A DNA stretch of 64,000 bases. Origin: Bursaphelenchus xylophilus (lineage: Eukaryota; Nematoda; Chromadorea; Rhabditida; Aphelenchoididae). Positions 25,061 through 36,600 of this stretch are shown one piece after another; the stretch's first letter is position 1, and every line of letters starts with the position of its first letter. The DNA lies in contig CAJFCV020000003.1 of NCBI GenBank assembly GCA_904066235.2, forward strand, positions 12,648,001 to 12,712,000. Direction: 5' to 3'. Below the pieces are notes generated by a model. The model was not told the DNA's origin and made no database searches. It worked only from the letters and a program-made list of their open reading frames with translations. The translations under genes were made by a program, and so were the position numbers.

Positions 25061-25429
25061 TCGGTTGTTTTTGGTGCAAGCCGAGACAAATGTACGTGCA
25101 CTTTATGAAAATACTAATAGTAAAGTGTAATTGTGATTTGAAATTTCGGCAAAAATACTAATAGAATTCCACAGAGTGCGTCTGCGATCTGCAAAATTTG
25201 AGTGGATTGCGAGGTTTGCACTTTCTGGCTATATAAAAAATCAAATTTTGAGAAAACGTAGAGCAAAATAAGCTTTTTATCGAATTTAAAAATTTCCCCA
25301 AACAAACAAAAAACATGTAAAATACGACAAATGTAACCTTGCTGTTTGAATGAAATTTTTGAGCTACAAATTTTTTTAAGGTAGCAAAAATAATCACCTT
25401 TCGATGACTTTCCTCTCAAAAATCGCTCA

Positions 25430-25923
25430 CTAAATCCCGAGACTCCACGAATTTCTGATCAAAGCCAAAATCGCAGACCGATTACCGCATCTTTTGCCCA
25501 AAACATCCATTACACTCTCCATGACGGCCTCTTTTGCCCCTCCGCGCCAAAAACATATGTTACTTTTGATGTTACAGTAGGGCCGGAAGCGGCGAAGAAG
25601 AGACTGGTTGCGTAACCGAGAAAATAAAGAGCCGGCGCTCTCCCCTCCTCCCACCACATGACCTGCAATTTTCGGGATTTTTTGGGGAAAAAAATTCTCG
25701 GATTTTTTGCGGATTCGAAATTTTTTTAAATACTTTGAAGAAGAGTAAAGAAGAGTTCAATACCATCCCTTAAGTATTCGAATACAAAAGCCCCGATCCG
25801 GGTCAATAGCGGCGTTAATTGAGCCTCCAGATTCCTCGCCGCGAATGGACATCTGGAGCAGTCTTCAGGGTCAACGACGAAAAGCCCGACGTGACCTGGA
25901 AAAGGGCTTGGAAAAGGTGGCAT
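25430..25923 (-). CDS. Candidate two-exon hypothetical gene
   Basis: Exon 1 (25923-25764) starts MPPFPSPFPGHVGL. A 101-bp AT-rich intron (donor GTATTG, acceptor TTGCAG) joins it in phase to exon 2 (25662-25430), giving about 130 codons. Exon 1 has a plausible globular stretch with DPEDCSRCPF. Exon 2 is basic. No family was recognised, the donor is not ideal, and the open frames coincide with locally GC-rich DNA where stops are rarer, so it may be chance. Confidence 0.28.
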
Positions 25924-26786
25924 TGTGTGGAAAATAGTAGAGTAATTGGGCGAAAAATTATAATAAATCAAGGATTTTAGCGGGATTTGGGGAAGGATGT
26001 TTTTTGAGGCTACAAAAGATGTTTAAGAGAACCCCAAGTTATTAGAGATGCTCACATTCTTTTTTCCTGAAATTTTACATGTTAACTATATGTTTGGGTC
26101 ATAGAAAAATCAGTAAAAATTTTAGCTCGCTCTAAGCAGAAATAGCCATCATATTTGACAATATTCATACGAGAGACTATGTAAAACGAGGAAAAACTGT
26201 AAAAAAACTTGAAATTTTAGTGAACAAATAGAGTTCCAGACTGCATCAGAAAGCTGATTTGGAAAAGAAAACCTATTCTTTGGCAATTTTTGAGCTAGAA
26301 ATATCGATTTTCTTGACAAAAATGGCAAAAAAATTTCCGAAACGTTATCACAATTAAAAATTAAAGAATTTTCAGATAAAAAAAATCCCGAAAAAATTGA
26401 TGAAAAGTGTCGAAACCCCAAAAAATCTTCAAAAATCATCAAAACAGCCCCGAAAAATCGGCTAATTTTTGTCGACACTGTCTTTTCTTATAAGCATATG
26501 CCCTCATAAAACCGCCGCGCTGTAACAGCATCGCTTTTCGCGGCTGTAAATAAGCATTGGGCCAACAGATTTGCCATAAGATTGCGAGGACAAGTTCTCG
26601 GCCAGACGTTGGGGTGATAAATGGGGAAATGTTCGATATTGGAATCGGAGGAACGGGAAATAAAAGAGTTTCTTTAGGATCGAAAAATAAAAATTTGTGA
26701 AATAAAAAAGGCTAATTTAAAAATTCACAAAAACTGATTTTTTTTTGAAGAAAGAAAATATTTTTTTGTTTAAAAAGACTACAATA
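25924..26786. other. Gene-free stretch
   Basis: AT-rich sequence without a supported exon or repeat structure. Confidence 0.4.
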
Positions 26787-26918
26787 TCAGTCTGTCGGTA
26801 AAATAATCATCACTTTGTCGCATCAAAAAAATTGAGTCGCGGCAAAATCAGATTTCTTTTCGCCTCAGCTATGCAACCGGCGCCGCGAAATTGTCCTCAT
26901 TTTTTTCCCGACAGATTA
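26787..26918. mobile_element. Tc1/mariner-type MITE (TCAGTCTGTCGGG family)
   Basis: 132-bp copy with left end TCAGTCTGTCGGTAAAAT and right end CCCGACAGATTA. TA precedes the left end. Same family as 3558-3709 and 12577-12731. Confidence 0.7.
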
Positions 26919-29900
26919 ACATATTGATGGAAATTTTGCATTTTAAAAAACTCTCTCTCTTTTTACTCTACCATTTTTTTTTTATTTTTTCAAAATATAT
27001 GTGTTAACTCTGGCAAATTTTTCAAATTTTTTGCAACAAAATCGCATGATTCCCACGCATAAAAAAATTTAAAGAACCGGCCCAGCCCTTCCTCAATTTT
27101 CCCGATTCCCGCCACTGTATTCGAAAAAGTCTACACGCATATGCCCGGCGGGCGCTTGTCACAAAACTCGACTTGCCACTTTTTGCCCCAATTTTTGGTT
27201 CCGCTTAAAAATTGGACCCAAAAAACCAATTCATACGCCTAAGCAGTAGCTGTAATGAAAAAGCCGGCCGCTTTTTCCCTTCATTAGCCCCGCGGCCCAG
27301 CGGGCTTTTGTTATCGGGAGGCAGGGCGCCCGAGATTAGCCGTGCTGCATAAAAATTTTTGGAACTCGATTGTAAACAGATTCGCCTGCCCTTACGTAGT
27401 AGTGTTTCGTGGATTGCCGAAAAAGAGGGGAATAATTAGCGGGGCAAGGGAGTGAAAAGTTGAAAAAACATTGTAGAAAATGCGTCATCCAATCGGAAGA
27501 AATTGAATGATGCTCTGAAACAACTTCTTGACACGTTCATTTTTTCATCAGTGTAGTTTGGAAAAATTTGTATTCTGCACAGTGCAAGAGGAAAAATAAA
27601 ATTTTGCACTGTGCAAAAAAAGGAAAAGTCATTTATTCATTTAACCACATCAAAACAAAAAATAATCGGAAATAATTTTGCACCTTATGACGGCAGCCCT
27701 TCATTCTCCTTACACTCCTAATAAAATCACATTCCTTTTGTTTTTGCGCTGTGCAATGGTAACAAATATTTTCCAGGGCAATTTATACACATAGCATTTT
27801 ACAAATTAAGGCTTATTGCATATAAATTTTTTTGTAACCCGCATTTTTTATTTCCGCACAGTGCAAAAAATTAGATCTTTTATTTCTGAACTATGCAATC
27901 GAAACAACTCAATATTTTGCAGGAATAAAGTAGGCTAAGCGTATTTTACAAATTGAAAAATAAACCGTGCAGCAGAGTTTGTCGTTGTAAAGCTACAGTA
28001 TTTTTCCAAATTTTCTGCACAGTGCAATGGAAGAAGTTCAATTTTGCACTGTGTAACTGGTAATAAAAAATGTGGTAGATCAGCTCATCATATTGTAAAC
28101 TCCTTTTACTACTCTTTCTTATGCACTGCAAAGAAATATTTTGTTTTGGGACGCACTGTGCAAAAACAAAAAAATTTTATTTTTGCACTGTGCATTGCAA
28201 AATTGTCATAAATTGGAAATCTCATAACTTATGAAATTTTTAGGGTAGATTGCGATGGTGACAGTTGGATTGGGGCAATCTTTTCACTTAAAAAAAGCTA
28301 AAATTATGTAAAAATTTAAAAAAAACAAGAAAAAGACCTTTTTTTGACATTTATTTAGACCCGGAACTAACAAAAGCTTTTGGAAAACAGTTCACCTGTC
28401 TTAAAACGCAATTTCAACAAGCTTCCAATGCATTTTAAAAATTGCCGTAATCCACCAAAGCCCAAAAAATTAGCTAAAGAAGTCAAAAAACGCATGCGTT
28501 GTTGCATTCCTTCCATTCACAATTAAAAACTACATCTCCCTCCACTTCCTTCTCTCCCGTTGGAAGCGAAAAAATAATAAATTTTTGGGCCGAAAAATTG
28601 AACTCCAAGAAAATTCCAAAAAAATTTTTTTTTCTCTTTTTTTTTGCAATGTCTAGCCAGGTTTCTTTGTTACATAGCCTCCGGCACTCTACTCTCTCGG
28701 CACTCGCGGCCGCTTTTTCGGCTTCATCAAAACGCAGCGAAGCGAAAATGAGTAGCACCAAAAATTATAGTAGTCAAAATGCAACTGCAAATTCAATCAA
28801 CGACTCTCGTGAAGGGAGCCAAGTTTGTTGCAAGGCCTTGCATGGTAATTTCGGAGCTGGTTGAGGAATTGAAGCCTTTTGTGGCGACAAAAAACAATTC
28901 AAAAAATGCAGTGTAGCAAAGGCTTACATGTTTTTTTTTTCTTTTGAAATTTCAAAATCTAAATTTTGTTCGTTCTCGAAAGGTTATGTTATAAAAATCC
29001 CAAAAAAATTTTTTTTTGCTTTCGGTTTGCAGAGAAAGTCTAATTACGCAATAACTTTTGCCACCGAAAAAGCACAAAAAATTTGGAGAGAGGTCAATGT
29101 AAAAACCGTATTTTGGGCATATCGTTCTGTAATTTCTGCGTGGCAGGAAAAGATTTTTTGTAGAGACATTTCCTTCTCCGGTAGAAATAAGCCCGAACTT
29201 TTAGGGGAGAAAATTGTATAAGAGTCAAATTATTAACAACTTTCGGTCTAAAAACATCGGTGGTCACCTCAAAAGGCGAGCTATACATCGCATATCCTAG
29301 AAGAATTCACCTTATGTATTATACATGCCAAGCATCAAAAACTGAACGTTTCGCTTCTAGAACTTCCTCTGTTGCCATTCAAAACATTGAGCTAAAAAAC
29401 AGACCTTTATGTCAACAAAAAGTACTGTTATTTTCCCAAAATCAATCCTAAAAGACCAGGAAAGTGTACTATCTCCAAAAATCCTCTCAAAAGTCCAGTA
29501 TTTTATAAAAACCTTGTCTACAAAACAAGGCCCCTTTCAACCGTCGGCCGCGACCGCTTAAGACAATCAAAATGATCGGTCGAAGAGTTCGTTGCGAACA
29601 AAAAACAAGGGGAATTTGTGGGCTAATTGTTTTTGAAAAGTCGGCGAAAAAATTTTGATTCCAGATCCGGGACGAAAAACGGCTTTTTTGTAATTTTAAG
29701 ACGGACGCTGAGACTTTAAAGCTAGGCTTCTTGTATTTTGGCTTTGATGAGACTAAAGATTGACATTGGAAATGCTTTGTAATTTCACTTTTAAATGCAT
29801 TGTACGGAAAATGAAAATCTTATGACTGTACAGTGCAGTGTGAGAAACATACATTTTTGAAATCAGCAAAGTTTTTGGAAGGCTTCCTTATGAACTTTGC

Positions 29901-30783
29901 CATTAATAAATTCTGTAGAGAGGGTTTTTTAATTATTACATTTTTTATTTCAAATTATCAATTTTGCTCACAATCAGTGCAAAATTTGATAAAACTATTT
30001 TTTACAATGCGATAAAAAAGATGAAAAAACGCACTGTGCAAAGAAAAAATAGTGTAAAACGGGCCTCTCGGAGATTTTGTGGAAGATGTAGTAACATGAA
30101 TTACAATGGTACTTAACAAAAATTCAGAAATTGAATTAAAATTCAAGTCCATCCCTAAATTAATATCCTCAAAAAAAGTCCCAAAGCTCAGTTATTCACT
30201 CAAACAATCATCCGTATTCTTGGTTAATTTGCACAAAACAAACTAAAGCCCCGCGTTTCCAATCCCTAGCCTACATTTGTTCATTCGAGTTGCCGCCACG
30301 TCCACATGGGCAAACTAAAGATTCAAATAAACGTCGAGTTCTGTAAGCGCCTCTGCTAATAGTATTGTGGTATTTTAGTTACAAAACTGGGCCCGCAAGC
30401 TGGCCAAACACGCGTCGGGAGTGGAGTGACGATATAGCGAATCAACTAACTTTCTTCGGAGGCTGCAACTAAATTTACACCGCCTGGGGGTGTGAATTTA
30501 TTTGAATAGCTCTCGATGGGGGAGGATTGACAATTTATAGACTGGATTTGTTGGACAAAAATATCGATGAGTAATCGAGAGCAAGTCCGAATTTACACAT
30601 CAACGCATACGCGGAGGTTGCAGGTTGTTTTCGTAGCAAATCATGGGACCGTGTTTTGCAAGACTGTTTGGGGGAGATTTATCTTTTGGGAATACGGCAG
30701 AAAACCCCGCCACAAAGCCTGAAAGATAACCAGAATTACTGCAACACTAAAAAGTTGACAGTAAAACTTTCAAGCACAGTAAA
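26919..30783. other. 3.9-kb gene-free stretch
   Basis: No gene supported. GCACNGTGC copies cluster at about 27575-28195, with GTAAAATACG in reverse at 27940-27949. A GC-rich patch (27060-27330) and a 28490-28870 segment open in several frames show no domain or splice support. Confidence 0.45.
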
Positions 30784-30785
30784 TA

Positions 30786-32022
30786 CAGGGTGTCCCAAAA
30801 AAAATGCATGTTTTTTTCCATGGGTCCTGACGCGAAAATGTTTAGGTCAGGCCAAAAGGTTTTTGTACGGCTAAAATCTCCGTGTTTTTCTGCCCTAGTC
30901 ATTTCAGTTTTGTGTTCATATCGATTAAGTAGCATGGTTTTTTAAGATGTCAAACAAAGGAACTGCGATTTTGTCACTATTTTTGAGCCGTTCAAGTTGT
31001 AAATTTGCCCAGTATAGAAAGGACGTTGTGTCAAAAGTAATCACGCGATGTAAGGAGCTTGATAACGATAGTAAGCGTCCAGGACGTAAAGCAAAACGCA
31101 CCGCCAGCGGTTCTGTCAACCGGGAGATCACCAACAGCAAAACGCTATTTTCAAGAAAATTTTGCCTGTGAGATCGGCATCAGCGACCGATCGGTCACCC
31201 GAATAGTTTATGATGAGCTGTGCGTTACGCTGTATAAGCTGTCAAAAGCTCAGATCTTTAAAGTTGACGGCAAGTGCGTGCGGCGCAAAAAATGCCGGAA
31301 AGTCAAGGGCTGGGCCGCAACTCATAGGGGTGAGCGCATTCAGTTCGTGGTTCAATATTTGGCGGCTGCACAACCACCAGTACCATAGGATCTTTAGATG
31401 AGGCCCTCGGCATGTCGGCTAACGTCGAAAACCGTCAAAATCCGGGCCGTCATTGCCTAAGGCGGAATTTGTGCCAGCGGCAAGAATTCTATGGTTTTCG
31501 CGGATCAAGGGGGCAAAATTCTAGCGCCGCGTTAATCTTGATTTTCTCGTACTTCTGTTGACTTAGCAGAACCTTGGCAATGCAAATTTGGCGTTCCAAC
31601 AAGACTCAGCGCCGGCTCACAAGGCAAAATCAACTCAGGACCCGGAATGGGACCGATTTTCCCGATTTTATCCCGTCTGCAAAATGGCCGTCGGCGAGCC
31701 GGATCTGAATCCGATGGACCAAAAATTTTTTTAAATTGGAGGCCAACGCCTGTACTACATGCCACAAATGTTTGGAGTCGCAAAGCAATCGTTGCGCCAA
31801 GAACGGGACCGATTTCCCCGAAAACAGCTGCGGCCCCGAGCCCAAAATTTTAAGTTACGTTTGGAGCTCTATATCGCCACCAAAGGCAGCCACTGTGAAA
31901 CTGGCTTGACACGTTATCAATAATCCTCTATGTTACTGATATCCATCGTTAGTTTTGTTAAATTTTGTTTGGTATGTAAAATGTAGCCATAAAAAAACAT
32001 GCATTTTTTTTGGGACACCCTG
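30786..32022 (+). mobile_element. Decayed maT-type Tc1/mariner transposon
   Basis: A 1237-bp element whose ends are inverted repeats CAGGGTGTCCCAAAAAAAAT, flanked by TA on both sides (30784-30785 and 32023-32024). It carries one transposase gene interrupted by frameshifts and stops. Confidence 0.88.
30947..31915 (+). pseudogene. maT-type mariner transposase pseudogene
   Basis: Transposase remnants appear in order but in changing frames. There is an N-terminus MSNKGTAILSLFL, a GRKAKRTASGSVNREI linker, a helix-turn-helix part GISDRSVTRIVYDEL followed by LYKLSKAQIF, then MVFADQGGKILAP, FQQDSAPAHKAKSTQ (around the second catalytic Asp) and WPSAS, where a one-base loss breaks the usual WPPxSPDLNPMD motif. 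A C-terminal LRLELYIATKGSHCE follows. The gene cannot give a full-length enzyme. Confidence 0.85.
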
Positions 32023-32024
32023 TA

Positions 32025-33647
32025 GTATAAAATGTCGCAAAAATAAGGTGTGGTGATGCAAAAAATAGCGGCAAAAACTCAAAAAGCCTTATCAAAAATT
32101 TGCTTTGAAATTCACATAAAGTTCTTCAAAGATCTTCTGATTGGAATTATGACGGTTTATTCATGAATCTCTCAACGTTATGAAATATCAGTCATGAACA
32201 GACAAATTAGGTTTATCGTAGCGTTTTTCAAAAATGGACTAGAAAAGGATCACATAAACGAATAGGCTCAAAATACAGGGTGATTCAAAAAAAATGGACA
32301 ACTTTTGAAGTTGGTGTATCCCACCACGAATGCCGCAGTCGGTGGAAAGAAAAATATTTTTACAATCGTCAACGATCCTGCTGCATGACACCTATTTCAA
32401 TTTTTAAAATATTTTTGCTGAATGGGTTGTACGAGCCAAAATACTAGGTCAGCCCATATTCTTACCAAATTTTCCAAAAATTTTGTAGGTCCAAAAATCT
32501 TTAACGGCCTGAATTCTTGCAGCCAGCTAAAAACTGCGTGTTGACTGTTTATTAAGATACTAAGGGGAATCTAGAGAAGCGAAAACGCTGATATTATTCT
32601 ATTAATAACGCTCCAACAGTTCGCAACGTGATCCACAAGAGACTTATCCGCGTAGTTCTGGGTTTTTGGGATGATCGGGTTTCAAAACTTTGCAGGGCGG
32701 CCTGGCTTGTGCTAATAACGGCAAAAAGTAATTCCTGTAACACATTTAACATTGCTTTACATGGGTTAGCAGTTGATTTGATTATAGCTAGCATTAGCCA
32801 TGTACTGGGCTTATAAAAGTTTAGCCGGCTCTACCCAGAGACGCCATTATTTTTTGACCAGAAAAATTTTACTTTTTCGTTGGCTTTCTTCAACAAGCCG
32901 CATAACTATGACAAGCTGCATTTATACGTTGGTGATATAAGTCCGTTCTTCAATTCTAAATTGGTCTCCGTTAATTTGAACAAACCTAGCCTTCAGAATC
33001 CAAGTATCATTGCGATGACCCATCAAAAAGTCAAAAAAGACGAAATTTTGTTTGCAGTTTTGCCAATTTAAGGGTACTGTTGTTACAAATGCGTTTAATA
33101 TACTCACAATAGAGCAGTAAACGTGGTGTAAATGGAATTGGTTCAAAAACTTTGACCACGTTCGGCAGAGCTAAGTTTTTGTAAAACCGCCCAAATGAGC
33201 GTTGATTTTACCTCGCTGGTTGTCTAACTTTTGGTCTCTGATTTTTCAATGTCTGAAAGACCTGGATTAAATCCTTATTAGGTCCTCGAGAATAGATGTC
33301 TGTGTTTCACTGAGGCCGCTCAGAACGTCTCTGTCACACCCTTAAGACATTTAGGAACGAAAACTTTCCAAATTTCGTCGCGGGAATAGGCGCGCTGACC
33401 CGGCAATTTTTAAGCAACCATATCTCGGCAACTTTTGCAGCTAGTGAGCAATTTTTGCAATGAATATGTACACATAACATAGTAGTTTCATGCCATGTGT
33501 ACCTTTTTCCGAAAAACATTCAAAGCCAAGAGAAATCGAAGAAAGAAAAGTGTCCATTTTTTTTGATAGACAAAATAAGTGAAAATAATGTTGCGAAAAA
33601 ATGTGGAACTTCATCAACAAAACCCAAAATTTCATCGACTCAAAGCC
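32025..33647. other. Gene-free stretch with a lone mariner-like end
   Basis: A TA-flanked terminus CAGGGTGATTCAAAAAAAAT begins near 32277, but no matching inverted end was found, so it may be a truncated element. No gene was supported. Ends at the 3' end of the FHIP gene. Confidence 0.4.
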
Positions 33648-36600
33648 TCAGCCATCAACAGAATAAGTTGGTGTATGTTGTAGAGCGTTTGCGGCGAGAA
33701 GTTGGCATATTTGGGAGAGAATTATAGCCGCATAAGCGAAGTGTTTGGTCCTTTGCTGGTCGGCTTCGCTCAGTTCCTTGACGATCAATGTGTGGCGGAA
33801 GGTCGAACGACCCGAACCCATCCCTCGGCGATAGCTGTTCGTGAGGTTGGAACTGAAACACGGCAAATTTGGAACATCCCGTGAGTTAATATGACATATT
33901 AAACGTGGTCGAATTGTTGGTCATAAAATGCGCGATTTTGACGAAAGCGGACAAAGACTTGGATTAAAATTTGCTACGACATATGCCAGATTTTTAACTC
34001 GCAATTCCCAGAAATCATCGAGATTTTTCGATCAAAAATTGACACAACCTTGATGCTCCTTCGTTTTTCAAAAACGGAAAATTCACATTCTCTTTGACGT
34101 AATAGCTGATACCTCGAATAAAACGTGACTTTTCTACATTGAAAAACTCAAAAAAGCATAAAATTTCTGCCAATTTTTCATCTAAAAATCTCGATGATTT
34201 CTGGAAATTGTGAGATGAAAAATCTGCCGTATGTCTTGTCAAATTTTAATCCGAAGTCTTTCCCCAGTTTCGTCAAAATCCCACGTTTTCACGTCGAAAA
34301 CTTCAAATATCTCCCTTTGAAAACGATTTCTATTATAGCGAATTCCGGCCAATTTGTTTGCTCAAAAAATCGTTAAAATCTCAATTTTCATCTCCAAACT
34401 CACCGATGTTTGGCTCCTCTTTTCACATATTCCTCAAAATTATCGATGCTGGTGGCAAAAGCATCAATCTGCATCTTCAGTTTCTCCAGGACTCGAACAA
34501 TTCTTGGCAAAAATGGTGTCTTCATGACGTCTGAATACAACACCAAAGTCTCCAGAACCGGCTGCGGATATGAAGTTAAGACTTCAAACACGAGTGCCAA
34601 TTGAACATTGGTCGTGATTCCATGCTCGACCAGTCGTTCTAGGCACGTGATCAAGGCCTCATACAGATATCCAGCGCCTTTTTCGGTGGTGCAGGTCATC
34701 AGCAAGCCTCCCTGCGGCTGGTTTTTGTTATTCGACAAATTTAGATCCAATTTCAAGGGATTTCCGACCAGTTTTCGCTCATTTTCTATTGCTTCCAACT
34801 CGTTTTTTAGCTCGTAAACGTGCTGAAAACGGGCGTTGATCAGGTCCATGGCTTCGTCGACGGTCTGACTGGCCAAATTCTTGTTTGTCAGTGGAATTGA
34901 CTTCAATGTGGAGGTAAATTCGGGGATATTCTAGAAGAAAAAGGCGAAAAATTAAATAAAAAGTAAAACATTTCACAAAAAAATCAAATACCAACATCTC
35001 AAAACTCACCTCTTTCAGCTCCCTCCAGTCTTTTTCGTTTATTGCCTTGATCAATTCCAATTTCGCCGGCTCCAACGGTGTTCCCATTGCTTTTATTTCT
35101 TCCTTTTCCTCGCTTTTCACCGAATTTTTTCTCGAAGTCCCGTCCGATTCGGAAGCTCCGTCGTATGCAAATTGGAAATAATCAATGTGGGATTGGGTCA
35201 TGAGTTCGTAATTGGAAGTGAACATCTCATTTGGGTCTTCTTCGTTGCTGAAAACATGATTTAAACATAAAAATTTTTTATCTCAAAATTTCGAAAAAAA
35301 TCGTATAAAAATTCAAATTTTTTTGAACTTCCCGCCAATTTTGGCATTTTGCTTTAGCTATCGCAAATGATTTAAAACAGAGTTTTTTACAAACTGAAGC
35401 TTCCCTCCAAGGGGCCCGGACATTGTTGCAACGACCATCACCAAATTTCTTGAAACTAGGCCAGTAGAAGGGCTTGGGCATGCTGATAAAAAGCGAAGAA
35501 GGGTTTCGCGAAATTTCATCCATTCCGGGATTACTGTAACATTTTGTATTTTATAAAGTGGCGTTGGTTGTGGGCCGGCTGATGGTTCTATGAGTCCAAA
35601 ACTTTTTGTGTGACTGTTTTCGACCATGGCCAACATTTTCCTAATTGAAATGTTTTTTATATCTCTTCATCTTTTGGTAGTACCGTAACCCTCAACATAC
35701 CATATCGATTACTGCCAAAAATTGGGAAAAGTGTAACCAGTTTTTAAGCTTGATTATAAAGGTTGGACACACTCTCCGTAAAATAAGACCAAAAAATCCA
35801 AAATAAAAATATAAGTTTTTGAGATATACGCGTTCAAAGTTGCTATGTTCGGTTACTGTAAGACCGAAATGGAGATGACGAATTTTCAAACGGTACCATT
35901 GATTGCCATGCCTCACCCATTAATAGACTAGCCTGAGAAAAATATTTTCAGATCAAAAAATAAATATTTGAGGCTTTATTTCAGGCTTTATACGATGGTT
36001 ACTGTAGTTTCTAACTTTTGTCAATTTCGCTAACCATTTTTTTCAAATGACGCATTTAGACCAGCTATCCCATTGAGAAATGTGTGTACAACGTAAAAAT
36101 CAAAAAATCAAGGTTACAGTACTATCAATTCTTGAAATAAAGGGAGATTACGGTAGCCGTATCCGCTTTTTTCGCTGTTTGGCCGCGGCATTCTTTGGAG
36201 CTGCTAGTGTAACCAGATTTGAGACTGGAAATTCACTCAGAATGGACAGAGGAGTATCTAAGCAAAAAACCGCAAAAATAAAAATATAAGTTTTTGAGAA
36301 AATCCGGGATTACGGTCATTTTAGGGGGTTTTTGGGCCGTCCGGCCGCGGCATTCTTTGGAGATGCTAGTGTAACCAGATTTGAGACTGGAAATATCTTC
36401 AGAATATACAGGGGAGTATTTTAGCAAAAAATAGCAAAAATAAAAATATAAGTTTTTGAGAAAATCCGGGATTACGGTCATTTTAGGGGGTTTTTGGGCC
36501 GTCCGGCCGCGGCATTCTTTGGAGATGCTAGTGTAACCATATTTGAGACTGGAAATATCTTTAGAATATACAGGGGAGTATTTTAGCAAAAAATAGCAAA

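Noticed and set aside
28499..28864. 121-codon plus-strand frame and its antisense partner
   Set aside because: Ser/Ala-rich on one strand and Glu/Ala-rich on the other, as expected of one GC-richer patch; no splice or domain evidence.
32628..33146. Small frames after the lone mariner-like end
   Set aside because: No catalytic motifs of a transposase could be identified, and no second inverted end was found.
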